This document shows, in pieces, positions 43,251-54,912 of a stretch of 64,000 nt of DNA. The DNA comes from Chloranthus sessilifolius (lineage: Eukaryota > Streptophyta > Magnoliopsida > Chloranthales > Chloranthaceae), in assembly GCA_021018995.1 (NCBI GenBank), contig CM037598.1, forward strand, positions 46,577,185-46,641,184, written 5' to 3'. The position numbers and the translations under genes were made by a program. The notes below the pieces were generated by a model. The model was not told where the DNA came from. It searched no databases and saw only the letters and a program-made list of their open reading frames with translations. Position 1 is the first letter of the stretch; each line of letters begins with the position of its first letter.

Positions 43251-45723
43251 TGTTAAGACCCGAAAAGTACCACTTTTCACCCCTTAACTTAATCTCTGTT
43301 AGACCCTTAATCATTTAATAAACGTGTTTTAAGTTTATTCTATAGGTAATAAGCAGCTGCTACAATTAAACCCCTAACCATGCCAACAAGCCTACTGCTG
43401 ATCCAGAAGCCCCTCAAAAATGTGAAGGTAGAATTCAGACAAAGAATTGGCTGCAGCCGAGGCACAGTAAAATAGAAACAAATCAAGAAGAATACCTCGC
43501 GCAGATGTCGCAGGGCTCAATTGAACCAGAAAATGCATTGCGCAATTGTTGCAGGCTTCTGAAGGGAGCACCCCGACTGGTCGCGCCGTTCGCGCGCAGA
43601 TGGATGTCAGCAGGGAGTATAAAAAAATATATACTTCGCACGGTTCTCGCAAGGCTCAGTCTTAAGTGCTCACGAAGCACTTGCGCAGTCTCGCGCAACT
43701 CAAGAGATGAGTTTTTAACTTTTGCGTGATTCACTGAATAGAGAGAGCTCCAGGCATTCCAGCGTGCGGCTGTCGCACAATGGCCGCGGGACACATACTT
43801 TCAAGGAACTGCTCGCGTGATCTAGAAGCCCATGTACATTGTTTTCTTCGTGAGGATAGCCACGGGATTCATCAAGGAACGAACTGCGCGCGCCATTCTC
43901 GTGCCATTCAAACGGAAAGACCAATCTCACAACGACCAAAGAATTCTCGCGATGATCAAAGTACCAACCCCGCGACTGCAAGAGCTTCAAGTCAAAGCAA
44001 CCCCGTGATGCCAATTCTACCATGTGGCAAGATCTGCAAATCTTTTCTACTCAGCGAGGATCGGGTTCTAAACTTCTCTCCACTTTTACAGGGGCAATCT
44101 GGGAACTTTCAGCAATTAGGGCACGCAATCCAAAGCTCTAATCTCTGTGTACACGCCCCGAGGCATTCAAGGGACAAGAATGGGCCGCAATTACATTGAT
44201 AAAATTAGGGTTTTCCTAACCCTAATTCACAGAGAACTGACTGCTATATAAGCCTAAGCCTAGCTTAGGTTCAAAGGACTTTTGGTCTTGACTTCTGTGG
44301 TTCTTCTTGAAACCGACTATAGAATTACAGTAGGCTAAGGTTAGGGTTTAGAATTTTTTCTTTTTCCTTTTTTTTTCTTCTCTCCATAGTCAAGCACTTG
44401 CTGGTTATGCCTTTTGTATGATTATATGGTATAGTTTTTAATGTAGTTTTTGTAATAGGATCTATTGCATGTATGCGATGGTGTTTTTATTGTGAGTTGT
44501 TCTGTACAAGGCTGCTGCCTTATGATCCTCCATTGCTAAGTTATATTGTAAGCAATGGAGGATTGCTTTTAAGGTCTTATTTAGATCCAAGTGACCTATG
44601 TGTCTAGGTTAAACACATTGCAGGCCTTCCCCCACCACAGGATCCACTAAATCTAAATCCCCATGGGAGCTTGAGCTGGTAGTCTTGTGAACATGGTGGC
44701 GGCAGCAATGTTCTTGTTTTGTCTTAGACCTCTGTAAGGAGGATAGCATCTGTGGATAGTCTGTTACCATTCAAGTGGACAGATTATAGCCCTAGGGTGA
44801 GGCCAATCCACAGATCTAAGGCAGATTCTTCTTCTCTGCACTTGTGCTTGTAGCCTTGTGAGAGATTGTGCAGAGACAGACTCCCCTATATTTGTATATA
44901 CCCACCATCAAATTACAGATCTGATCTTGCTGTAGAGATTGTAGGCTTGTGACTGGATCACTGTTGTCTTTCTAAAGCAGTGAACAGCCAAGCTTAAAAG
45001 CTAGTACTCAAACTCTTGCTGGTCCTGTGTGTCCAGGCTCGTGTACTTTGTAGGCCTAGCCCCACACACAAAACTTTAGAGGTTGAGGTTCCTATGGATT
45101 CTTGAGCTTGTAGCCTGGATGAAGTAGTGCCTACAATGATAATCTTGTTCTGACCCATCTCTGGATTGTGGTTCCCCTATTGGATAGTCTGTGACCATAT
45201 AAGTGGACAGGTTATAGCCATAAGGGATTGGATCATGGCACAGGGATGAGTTGGATCCTTTCTCCTCTTTGGTGATAATGTAGCCATTGGATAGGACTTC
45301 TATAGCAGCAGATCTGAGTCTGAGTTATAAGACCCATCAGATTTGTACCTAATAACATACTTCTCACCCTTTTATATTTTTTTCCTCACACTCCATCCTC
45401 TTTCTTAACCCTTTCTGTAGTTTAGACATTAAGTTACCTTAGAATTTAGATTTTAGTGACCTTAAATCCCCTTCCATTTAGGATTGCCAGATCTGTAGTC
45501 AAATCTGGAGAGCCTACTAAAGATAGCTCCATTGGAGATTTCGATCAACTTTCCCTGTGGGACAAAATCTTACTTATCAAAACTTGCTACAACAGGCCCT
45601 GTATCTTGCAGGACTGTGTATTTTTAGGCTTGCTGCTCTTCAATTCATCATCCATTCTCACTACCCCATTCTTATCACCATCTCCAATAAAGTTAGTAGC
45701 AAGCACTAAAAATATCATCAATT
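43251..45723 (+). repeat. 3' LTR of element C
   Basis: 2473 bp, starts TGTTAAGACC, collinear with 28737-31221. Array of TCGCGAG-type motifs at 43495-44040; better preserved than in the 5' LTR at several CpGs (for example cctcgcgcagatgtcgcagg, tctcgcgcaac). Intact TATA box at 44245-44252. Confidence 0.9.
44245..44252 (+). promoter_or_regulatory. TATA box of the C 3' LTR
   Basis: TATATAAG, in the context gctatataagc...aagc; also present in F (minus strand, 57993-58000). Confidence 0.65.
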
Positions 45724-46870
45724 GGCGCACAATTCGATTGCGCACTACTCTTAAAGTGCGCAATTGGTCCCACTTAGACTAGGCTTCTCCCTTCCGTAGA
45801 CCGCCTCAAGACCCGATTGCATGTCGGACCTAGGGAGCGCAATTGATTACATGCCCCACCACTGAAGAGTAATTGGTCCCCTATTGGACCTGGTCCTAAT
45901 TCCTATGATTGCCCGAACTTTCCAATCAAGCGCACATGAGCAAGCGCTTAATTAGATTGCACGCCCCACCACAGGCGCACAATTAATTCCAAGCGAGTTG
46001 GAACTAGGATACTTGGCTGAGCTAGTTAGCCAGTCACTCACTGAGTCCGTGACCAACTCATACTAGATTAAGCACCCTGGACAAGGCACACAATCCAATT
46101 ACACGCACTGGATAGGGCGCGCAATTGGAGCAGACCCACCATTTTCGCACCTGCCCCAGGGCGCGTAATTACCCGATACCTATAAAAAGACCCCCTGTCT
46201 CACAACTCAGACATCACGAATTCTCTAATTTTCTCTCCTCTCTCAAGCTTAGCTCTTCTTAGAAAATTTGAGGTTCCCTCTGGGGTTCTCAAAGAAAGGG
46301 GTTGAGCTGCTTTCCTAGACTTCTAGAAGTGCAGACTCTTCTCTAGGAGCCCCACGTAGTCGAGCTAGCCAAGTAGCTCTGATTCTAGGAGTATAAGCGG
46401 AATAAGAACCCTTAGCGTTAGATCCCTAGGAAATCCCTGCCCAAAATTCTTAGCCTAGAGTCAATTAGGTCCTTAACCCTTTCCAGTTTTCAAAATCTTA
46501 GCCACTCGATTTTCCCAATGGAGCTTACGAAGGGTACCCGAGAACGGGGCCGATCCTCCTTAGCATAGTGGGCCAAAACCCCCTTTTTAGAGTAGATTCC
46601 CAGTAGGATTAGGAAACCAAACTAGCTAGACCTAAAGGCAACTCATAGCTGCTGGAGTTGGCTGGCCGACGTTCAGCAAAGGAGTCAACCCGTATCTTTG
46701 GCATGATCAATGACGTGTTGCAGTGTCGATAAACATCTGCAACTAGCGATCACATCTAGACAGGTAATCTCTATTTAAAATTTATTTTTTTTTTCTTTTC
46801 AGTATTTAATATTTCATAGTTTATTATTCTATCACCCTAGCCATAGTCCACGTGGATCGAATTGGGCCAC
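45724..46870 (+). repeat. Repeat X, right fragment (LTR-like, with TATA box)
   Basis: 45724-46160 holds repeated GCGCAATT / GCGCACAATT motifs and at least two more copies of the about 115 bp unit with 'taattggtccca/caattggtcccac'. TATAAAAAG at 46181-46188 is a plausible promoter for plus-strand transcription, followed by a pyrimidine-rich leader (ctctaattttctctcctctc). This arrangement (motif array, TATA, leader) resembles the other LTRs, so X may be an old LTR. No ends or primer site were found. Confidence 0.5.
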
Positions 46871-47229
46871 TTCCTCCGGGGACTGAAAGGAACTTATAAA
46901 ATGAGCGTACCAACACCACAGTGCCTTGAGTTTCGTATAATAAACATTTTCAAAACAACACCTATTTTCAAATCATGTACCATCTGGTATGTGATCAAGA
47001 AAAAAAAATTATACTTTTTATTTTTTCCAATGGTCAAAATCGAGGTCAAAGTTTGGGTAATGCCCCATATATTTTGGTGCATTGAATGTTTCTTCTCCCT
47101 TTCACCAAATTTTGAACGTTTGATATGCATCGGATTATATCCAAACTTTTTGAGTAAGCTATGATCATTATTGGATCACATCTCATTTTTGAATTTTGTA
47201 TCTACCAGTCAACCACAGCTGGACCAATA
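46871..47229. other. Unassigned AT-rich segment
   Basis: No gene, motif array or match elsewhere in the window. It may include the start of the Copia LTR that ends at 47377. Confidence 0.3.
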
Positions 47230-47695
47230 TTCTCGTGGGTCAAATAACAAACAAGATACTCTCACCTAATCTCTTATCCTTCTGTTGTGTCATCCCTTAT
47301 ATTATGGGATTCTTTTACTTGTAACTCTATTTATTTACCACAATCAATGAAAAGACATAGATGAATTAAGCTTAACATGGTATTAGAGCTCTCTAGCTCT
47401 CACAATTTTTTCTCTCTCTAGAATCTTTCACTTATCTCTCTCTCTAATATCTTTCTCTAGCTAATTTTTTTTCCTACTTTACTCATCATGACCACAAACA
47501 GTGATGATTCCCATTCAACCTCCTCTCCATATTTTCTCCATCCATCTGATAGCCCAGGCCATGTACTCATTTCCCAAGTCCTCGCAGGCGATAATTACCC
47601 AACCTGGTTTCGCGACATGAGAATGGCTTTAATGGCCAAAAATAAATTCAGCTTTTTGGATGGTTCACTCCCAAAACCCCCACAGATTCTAGTAA
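47230..47695 (+). mobile_element. Ty1/Copia fragment: LTR end, primer site and gag start
   Basis: LTR 3' part ends ...CTTAACA at 47377, directly followed by TGGTATTAGAGC (47378-47389), the initiator-Met site typical of plant Copia elements, a pyrimidine-rich leader and gag. The element breaks off at about 47695. The LTR start was not located. Confidence 0.75.
47488..47695 (+). pseudogene. Copia gag N-terminus, truncated
   Basis: MTTNSDDSHSTSSPYFLHPSD, then SPGHVLISQVLAGDNYPTW and MRMALMAKNKFSFLDGSLPKP: the conserved first 70 residues of Copia-type gag (the 'PYFLHPSD...L.G.NY..W...M..AL.AKNK..F.DGS.PKP' pattern). After PKPPQ the sequence changes abruptly to unrelated DNA (about 47690), so roughly the first fifth of the gene remains. 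Confidence 0.8.
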
Positions 47696-48005
47696 AAGTG
47701 CACGGGCGTTGCACGCATTAATTTAAGTGTGGAGACACCATGGAATTCATCTGATTTAAATGTCACAATCTAAATATCTTCGATGTCTATGACATGACTC
47801 AACAGAATAATTGGTATCATCTGATCCATATTTGACAGCTTTGACTCATATAATAGATATTTTATTTTGTGCCTATCTTTTGCATTAAACAATTTTAGAC
47901 CATGACCTTCAAATCCGATGGCTAAGATGATGTTTGTGCACTTGGCTTACGTTCTCCAAATACCAAGTCTTTCCTTTAAAGGATACCTCTAATTATACCA
48001 ATGTC
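47696..48005. other. Unassigned segment next to the Copia break
   Basis: Begins with gtgcacgggcgttgcacgc, a self-complementary GC-rich core in AT-rich surroundings. No gene and no other match in the window. Confidence 0.3.
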
Positions 48006-49063
48006 TTGTCTATTTATGTTGTTCTAATTAAGTCTTAACCTATTGCAAGCGCACAATGAAAATTGTAATGCTAGTATAGGATCGTTCCCACGAGGAAGTG
48101 GTTTATCTTTGTATTTTGCTTTTCTGAAAACTTATATTTATCTTTAAGATCCTAAACTACTTGAGAAATATGAATAAAAAAATAGTTTTTAAAACTAAAG
48201 TACAGAAAATAAATCCTAATCTTTAAACATCAGGATTCGGGTCGTCAATCAGTTTCCTTCTATTCTCAGATATTTATGAAATTAAAATACCGTTACACTA
48301 TATATCAAGTCTCCTAGCATTGGTCTTCAATCAAAACTGGAATTCTATCAATACAGATTTAATCTAATATACAATCTCTTAAAACTTGGGTGTCAATCAA
48401 ATTCTAGAAAACTGAAGATGGAAAATAAAATATCATTACACTAATCTGCAAATCTCAATCTGAGTCATCAAATTAAATCAAAACTTAAAGATGTTTACAA
48501 AGCGGAAAATATGCAATAAAATAAATCTAAACTAGAAAGCAAGGTAAAATATATCTTTCACCCCTCAGCTGCAGGCGTCAATTGCGTCTGAGAAACTACG
48601 GATATCTACACTAATCTTCCAGCTCTCAATCTCAATCGTCAATTGTGATCGAGGAACCTTAGATATCTAAACTAAACTACTCTAAATTTGATCAGAAGAA
48701 AACCCAACCTCAGTCGTCAATTGATACTGAGAAATTCTTTGATGATATTATTCCTATGTCGAGCTCTCTTATTTATAGATCATAAGGAATCGATTTACAA
48801 TGTTCTAATCCTAATAAAAGAAAATACTAAAAATAAAAGAATCCTAATATAATTCTAATTCCTAATTTTTTCTTCCTTGCTTCCAGTGGTTCATGGCTTC
48901 AGGACTTTCTCCTTTATTTCAGTAATCGAGATCTTTAGGAGTCTATCTTCATCAATCTTCTAAGATCTGTGATCACCAAACTTCTCATTTAAGAGTTCTT
49001 CTATTTTGATACATGGTGGTGTAAATCTTCACTTAATCAGTAGCAATGACAAGCTTCAGTCTA
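48006..49063 (-). repeat. B', a diverged B-family LTR, partial
   Basis: Aligns with 10430-11440: cttaacctattgcaagcgcacaatg, atcgttcccac, cctaaactacttgagaaatatgaataaa, and the several cgtcaatt-type repeats. Minus-strand TATA TATAAATA at 48770-48777. Cut at 49063 by insertion I just where the B LTR motif array begins. Confidence 0.75.
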
Positions 49064-50560
49064 TGTGTAGACACCCAAATTCTGCCCAAGGCCCGATCAG
49101 TCTGTACTCCGGGAGAAATGCACCCCTATGCTTCCGATGGCACTCCTGAACCCTTGGGAATCTATCCAGACCTTTAGGAATCACCTAAAACCTATTAGAA
49201 CCCCTCCCCCAACCCTCAGAGATCACCCCTAAACCCCAGGATCCCTTCCCAGACTCAACTTAAACCTTTCTGAGCATTTGATGGGAGGAGAGTTATAATT
49301 TTTTATACAGACTATTGCTGAGGATGAGCTATATGCTGTTGGAAATAGGACTTCTCCAGCTTTCCAATGAGCCAAAGATCACCCAATTTGGAGTTGTGGT
49401 TCAAAAGTTATGACCGTTTGAAGTTTCACATAAAATCATGACTTTTTGCTCAGGCGTATGTATTACATACGCCCAGCAAATTTGGCCCCAATTTGGTCAG
49501 GCGTGTATGTATTATATATGCCTGGAATTTTTGGGCCAAATTTGGCCAGGCGTATATAATACATACGCCCAGCATAGGTGGCCACCAACACGGGCACCCA
49601 TCTTCTCAGATTCCCCCTGGTTTTCATGAAAATTACTGTGCATAAGCTTGGCGTATGTAATATATACGTCTAGCTTAGCTACAGTATCTATCATTAAATG
49701 CTCAAATTTCGTATATAATACATACGCCCAGCATAGGTAGCCACCAACACGGGCACCCATCTTCTCAGATTCCCCCTGGTTTTCATAAAAATTATTGTGC
49801 ATAAGCTGGGCATATGTAAAATATACGTCTAGCTTAGCTACAATATCTATCATTAAATGCTCAAATTTCCTTCATCTGGTTTGGCCCTTGACCATCCCCT
49901 TAGTTAAGGTGGGTGTCTTGAGGTTGGTTGCACCCCCTTTGAGCTTATTGGCAACCCTTAAGTCACCCATGGTCTCACCCCATGATCCGCCATTGAAACC
50001 AATTTCCCAAACCTCTAGGACCCTAAAAACCTAAAAAACCTTAGATGGAAGATTACCTAATTACTAAACCAATTAGCTCTTAAGTAACCCTCTAACCCAC
50101 CTCTTCTCTATAAATAGAGAGCCCCCCCTCTTCCCCAAAGGGTTGAAGAATTAAGATTGAAGTTAAGCTTAAGAGAGAGAGCCCTAGTGAGAGAAAAAAT
50201 ATATTTTGCAACCAGAATTCCAGCATGCTTAGTTCATCCTTTTCAACCCTTTTCAACCATTAGATCACCCCTTGTTAGCCAAGCTTAGTCCCTAGCTTCA
50301 TCCTACACTTCCTATCTACCGAATCTTAGCATTAGAACCTATTCTTCTACCATTTAAGTCATTTAAAGCCATCGAAAGCACGCCAAAGTGAAGGTCTTCC
50401 ACGGTGCAACAAGGGCCCGTGAGCTCCGGCTCACCCCTCTTCCTCTACCTTCTTGGTGTTTCCTCTGTCCAAGGATTCCAGCCGTTACGCCGCAGAAATT
50501 TTGGTTTGGCTCAAAGCTTGATAGGACCATATTGCCTTCAAACAAGGGGAAGCTCCGCCC
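49064..50560 (+). mobile_element. Insertion I: LTR-like sequence (TGTAGACACCC type), truncated
   Basis: Starts TGTGTAGACACCC, a common start of plant Gypsy LTRs. Contains the motif array of GCGTATGTATTACATACGC (49438-49830), a 159 bp tandem duplication (49551-49709 and 49710-49868), TATAAATA at 50109-50116 followed by a leader, and no ORF of note. Right end uncertain, with no recognisable primer site, so a truncated LTR is likely. Confidence 0.6.
49438..49835. repeat. GCGTATGTATTACATACGC palindrome array and 159 bp duplication
   Basis: Seven or so copies: caggcgtatgtattacatacgcc-type at 49452, caggcgtgtatgtattatatatgcc at 49499, caggcgtatataatacatacgcc at 49547, ggcgtatgtaatatatacgtc at 49650, cgtatataatacatacgcc at 49710 and ggcatatgtaaaatatacgtc at 49807. 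The last three come from the duplication. Confidence 0.8.
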
Positions 50561-51480
50561 ATTTATTTTATTTTTTTTGTTTGGCCATAAAAACAGTAAA
50601 GAAGTTCAAAGGAATTGAATTGATAGATAACAGTCTCTCTCTCCAAAGAAAGGAAAAGCTAGTCTCTAAAGCTCATTGGTTATATAATTTTGAAACTATA
50701 GTCTAAATATTACAGTTTAAATCAATCTATTATTTCAAACATTCAATCTGATACAGTGTTCTTGAAGAGCCAAACATGAATTGTAAGTGTTCTATTTTCT
50801 TATTGTTAAACTTCTACTACAATGGATCGTTAGGTTTTCAGGATTCATAATTTTTCTATCATAATTCACATGTGATGATTAAATAATCCTAATATTTACA
50901 AAACTACAAAACTATTCTAAAATAAGGACTACTAAAAACTGAAACAGAAAGAATTTTTTATTTTTTTTCTGCAAAAATGCTAAAAGTAATGCAAAAAATA
51001 AGGTGTTATTTACAAAATTAAACTACTATATACACAAGTTGTATATTCCCCCCAAACTTAAACTGGACAATGCCCTCATTGGCACAAAAAAATAGGGGAT
51101 ATTGTCAAAATTTCTATTTTATCATAAATTACTTAAAATTACTGATATTACACCGGATGAAAAAAATCTTGCCATAAGAATTTCCCCCAAACTTGAGAAA
51201 AAGTACATCCGACTTAATCTTAGATCATAAGTAACAAAAATGGGAAAGAAAAATAGTAACTATATTAGAAAGTTAGTCAAAGGAAAATTTAATATATCCA
51301 TGGAATATTTACAATGACGTGGAAGGAAAACTATAGATAGAAAGAACTGAAAAATTAAAACTAATTATATGAAGGGTATAAACTTAAAAAAAATCTAGAC
51401 ACACACTATCTATAACACTAGCAGTAACATCTGAGAGAAAAGATGTCTTCAATAAAGATCGGTCATCAGGTTCTAACCAC
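50561..51480 (-). mobile_element. B' internal region fragment
   Basis: Aligns with B 13260-13980: 'tttgaaactatagtctaaat.tt.cagtttaaat', 'cattcaatctgatacagtgtt', the purine tract with hairpin CAATG/CATTG around AGGG (minus strand, 51050-51080), a second purine tract near 51185, and 'aaaaaatctagacacacacta'. The stretch between the LTR part and here is missing. Confidence 0.7.
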
Positions 51481-52117
51481 CTTCAATCAGAGTCTCTCAT
51501 TCCTTCCTACCACAATTTGGTAGGATCGCTCCCCCAAGAGTTGCGGAACACTCCTCCCTGTCCTTCAAATCTCTCCCAAATAGAGCACATCATAGATTTT
51601 CCTTAGAAGAAATGCAACGCCACTGTGAAAGTCTTTTGAAGAGTGGGGAAGTGAATACATCTCTAGATCACCCTTCACTCATACTACTCCCCTGTGAAGA
51701 TTCTACGAAGAGATTGTAGCGCAAGCAGGGGGAGAAGATAACCAATGGAGAGGGTGGCGAGGGACAGTGCAACCCACCATCAACATAAAGGAACTCGCAC
51801 TCAGGGTGAATTGTAATGGTGTAATGTTTAGGAAGTGGGGGAAGATGGGTTCTTGAAATATGGTTTCGAATTTAGGTTAGGTTTAGGGTAAAGGGTAGTT
51901 TCGATGGAAGATTCAGCATCTAGTATAGGTCACTGGCGCTTCAAATTTTCTACTTTCTTTACTGCAATCAGGAGCTCGGCCTTGTGTATCTCAAGGATTC
52001 TGTCAAGTCATTTACTGAAATCTCTTAGGTTATTCTCTTCTGTCATAAGGGCTAGAGTTATGAATAAGGAAGATGAAAGAGATGGGTTTATTCTCTTCTG
52101 TCATAAGGGCTAGAGTG
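51481..52117. other. Junction region between B' and E
   Basis: No convincing gene. A 29 bp segment (ttattctcttctgtcataag...) occurs twice, at 52030-52058 and 52088-52116, with a period of 58; the second copy ends where ORF3 homology of E begins. It may mark the breakpoint that removed the 5' half of E. Confidence 0.45.
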
Positions 52118-52121
52118 CTAG

Positions 52122-54713
52122 GGGACACTACTGTACCTGAAGGAGGGATTGTTACCCCTACTTACACCCTTGAAGGAGACTGTGTATCCTAGGCTGGTTA
52201 AATTGTGGTACCAAACTTTGAAAAGGAAGGTGGTGGCTGGGAAAGAAGCTATGCTAAAAATTTTGATTGATGATTGGAAAATCACAGTGGATAGCGAGGA
52301 TATTGGGATGGCTTTGAGAGTCCCACACAAATTTGACTCCCCTAGATCTGAGGGAGCACCCAAATGGGTTACATTCAAAGAAATGGCTAAGGAGCTCACC
52401 AATGGAATTGTGGGCTCTGGTGAATCTTTGATGAGACGAGACCTCCAACCCAGTCTCAGATTCATTAATGCTATTTTGAGGGAAAATGTCTATGTCACTG
52501 GGCACCTGCAGGAGAGAAGGCCCGCAGTGGTGGATGCCTTGTACTACTGTTGAAAAGGAAAATTTTTGAATGCACCTCAGTTGATTTTTGAGACAATGGT
52601 GGATATTAATGACAAAGTGCTTAAAAGACAAGCATTTGCTAAAGGAGGTGGGCTGCCTTTTAGCAGGCTCGTTACATGCTTGCTCAAGGCTGGGAATTAT
52701 GTAGTCAAAAGGAATGAGCCAATGGAGAAGTTGACCACAAAAGTAAATGGGAAAAGGGAATGATCCACTAGCCTAACCTTGTTTAGGAAGAGTAAGCCAG
52801 TTGAGATGGAGGAGGCTGAGGAGGTGCCCACCACCATGGCAGCAGATCTTCCTACTGAGATACCCTCATCCATCCCTTCACCTAAATTACCTATCCCATT
52901 ACCCACACCTACACCCACGTTGCTTTTTCCCTTTGTATCAGTCCCTCTTCCAATAGACCCCTCTCCTCCAACCTCTGAACCATTTTTACCTCCACCCACC
53001 ACTCAGGTCTTCCAACCTGAAGTCCTTAAACCTCCTACATTATCAAAGCCTACCCCTACCCTGTCTTCTCCACCCATTGACCAACCCGTTTCTGGCTTCC
53101 CCCTCTCCAATCCCTTCTACATACCCAGGGTTTAGACCAGTTCACCACTACTGGGTTCACTGCCCTCATGACATCCATTGTGGAGGATGTTGCTCATGAG
53201 TACACCCCACTCCCTGACTCCCCACACCCCACTCCTCCTCATTTTAACCATGCACCCTCCTCCCCTTTCCAACCCATTCCAACACCTGTCCCCTCCAAAC
53301 CCATCATGCCTAATTCCCTCACGCAAATTCTCTCTCTACTATAGTGCATTGAATCCCAGTTGACCACCAACACCAACAACCAAGCACTTATGAGCTCCTG
53401 CCTTCAATCCATTCAGTCCACCCTTACTCCATCTCCAACCCCCCAACCTCCTCACACTTCCCCTCTCTCCCCTATTCCTACACCTCTTCATTTATCTCCT
53501 CCATCTTCCCCCATTACTTCACCTTCCACAGCTGCTACCTAGTCTGAGGAGGTAGTAGTCCCTCCATTTTGCCCCATACCTATCCCATCCCCATCTTTTA
53601 CCCCTTCCTCACCCCCAATAGTAGCCACTGAAGCTGTTGTATCATCTATCATCCAACCTCCCACTCTCCCTACACCTGTCTTCCAAGATGCCTCCACCCA
53701 AACTGTTCCATGTGAGGAACTATTTTTCTCCATCCCCTCCTCTTCTTCCACTCCACCCCCTTCTTTGCCCATTATCCTCAGGTCCCCCATCTACATACCC
53801 CCTTACCTCACCCTGCTGTATGTAATGAGGGGCAAACCCTACATCCATCGAGATGTCCTGAGTGGTATGGCTGCCCTCCGAGCTTCCTTGGAAGTCTCCT
53901 ATGAGGAGCGGATTGCTTTCATGGAATTGGAGCAAAGAATCCAGCTCTAGGATATCTCTCAGGGCTGGAAGGAAATCCTGACTTGTTATGAGTCTGCCAA
54001 ACTTCTTGCTGAGGCTCAGACTCGCATTACCGAGTATGAGAAAAAGCATGCTGAGCTTCTCCAGAAAAAATTAACCAATGCTCAGGAGATACTCAAGGCC
54101 AGAAAGGAACTCTCTGAGTCAGAACTGCTTTATGCAGCGAAGAAAATAGATATTCTGGAGAAAAGAATTGCTTCATTAACTTCTCAACCATTTCAACCTA
54201 CCCCTCTTCCTACAGCTCCACGCTCCAACCCTCCTGCCACTCAACCTACTCCTACCCCACCTGTAGATGTTCCCCCCCCCTCCAGCCCAAGATCTTCCTA
54301 CAGTTAAACCTTCCCCCCCACACTCTAAGAGGACTTATACAAAGAGAAAAGTTACTACCAAGAGATCTGTTTCCTCTACTTCTGCTCACAGTAAAGGGAA
54401 GGAACCTGCTACCCAGTCTGAAGAGGTAACAACCACCAAGCCCCCACCCACACATGACACCTCCTCCACCTTACTCACAAAGGAGGACAGAAGGAAAGCT
54501 GCTGCTGCCTTTGGTCTCAATCCTACTACCCTTTTCCTTCCGATTACGATTCGACTCGCCTCCTTCGCTAAGACGCCTGAAACCTTGCGCCGATGGGAGG
54601 CTCCCAAGCAGTCCACCAAGGAGTCCCAACCAAAAAGCAAAGCTCCTTTATCAAAGGACGATTTGAAAATTTTGCAAGATTTATATGATTGGCCTGATGA
54701 TGCTTGTAAATAA
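52122..54713 (+). pseudogene. ORF3 of element E (putative plant transposon protein-like, coiled coil)
   Basis: The basic N-terminus is missing. Reads LLYLKEGLLPLLTPL, YPRLVKLWYQTLKRK, LIDDWKITVDSEDIGMALRVP, GIVGSGESLMRRDLQPSLRF, NVYVTGHLQERRPAVVDALYY (to 52553), then MVDINDKVLKRQ and LPFSRLVTCLLKAGNY. A very Pro-rich linker (52830-53800) is followed by a coiled coil (about 53880-54180: SYEERIAFMELEQRIQL, then EYEKKHAELLQKKLTNAQEIL in another frame), a basic part KRTYTKRKVTTKRSVSS (54318-54370) and the C-terminus DLKILQDLYDWPDDACK. C has KQRKVTAKRST at the equivalent place. At least four breaks. Confidence 0.78.
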
Positions 54714-54870
54714 ATGTAGTTTAGGATTCTTTCTTTTACTGTTTTGTCCCTTGTACATATTTTTTCTGATTAAATAGTAATTCCACTTTGTATTATACCT
54801 TTCTTCTTACTTATTTTTCCTTCTGTTCTGCATATTTTTGATATTTTTTCCTTGCTACCATGCTCTCTCA

Positions 54871-54912
54871 ACAGTGAGGACACTGTTTAATTTAGGTTTG
54901 GGGGTATGGCAG
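54871..54912 (+). promoter_or_regulatory. Second internal purine tract with hairpin (element E)
   Basis: CAGTG-AGGA-CACTG, then TTTAATTTAGGTTTGGGGGT and ATGGCAGG. Flanks of both parts are identical to C. 1.55 kb from the LTR-adjacent tract. Confidence 0.7.

Larger units (their letters stand above)
28737..45723 (+). mobile_element. Element C: full-length Athila-type Gypsy retrotransposon
   Basis: 17.0 kb, LTRs 28737-31221 and 43251-45723, tRNA-Asp primer site, gag, protease, RT, RNase H, integrase, motif spacer, ORF3, ORF4, long 3' non-coding region and purine tract. Target duplication GGTGC (28732-28736) / GGCGC (45724-45728). Both outer LTR ends have decayed (TG to TA at the left, ACA to ATT at the right). 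Coding regions carry many stops, several at Gln or Trp codons changed by a single transition. Confidence 0.9.

Noticed and set aside
47700-47720. GC-rich palindrome at the Copia break as a transposon end
   Set aside because: No second inverted copy or target duplication was found nearby.
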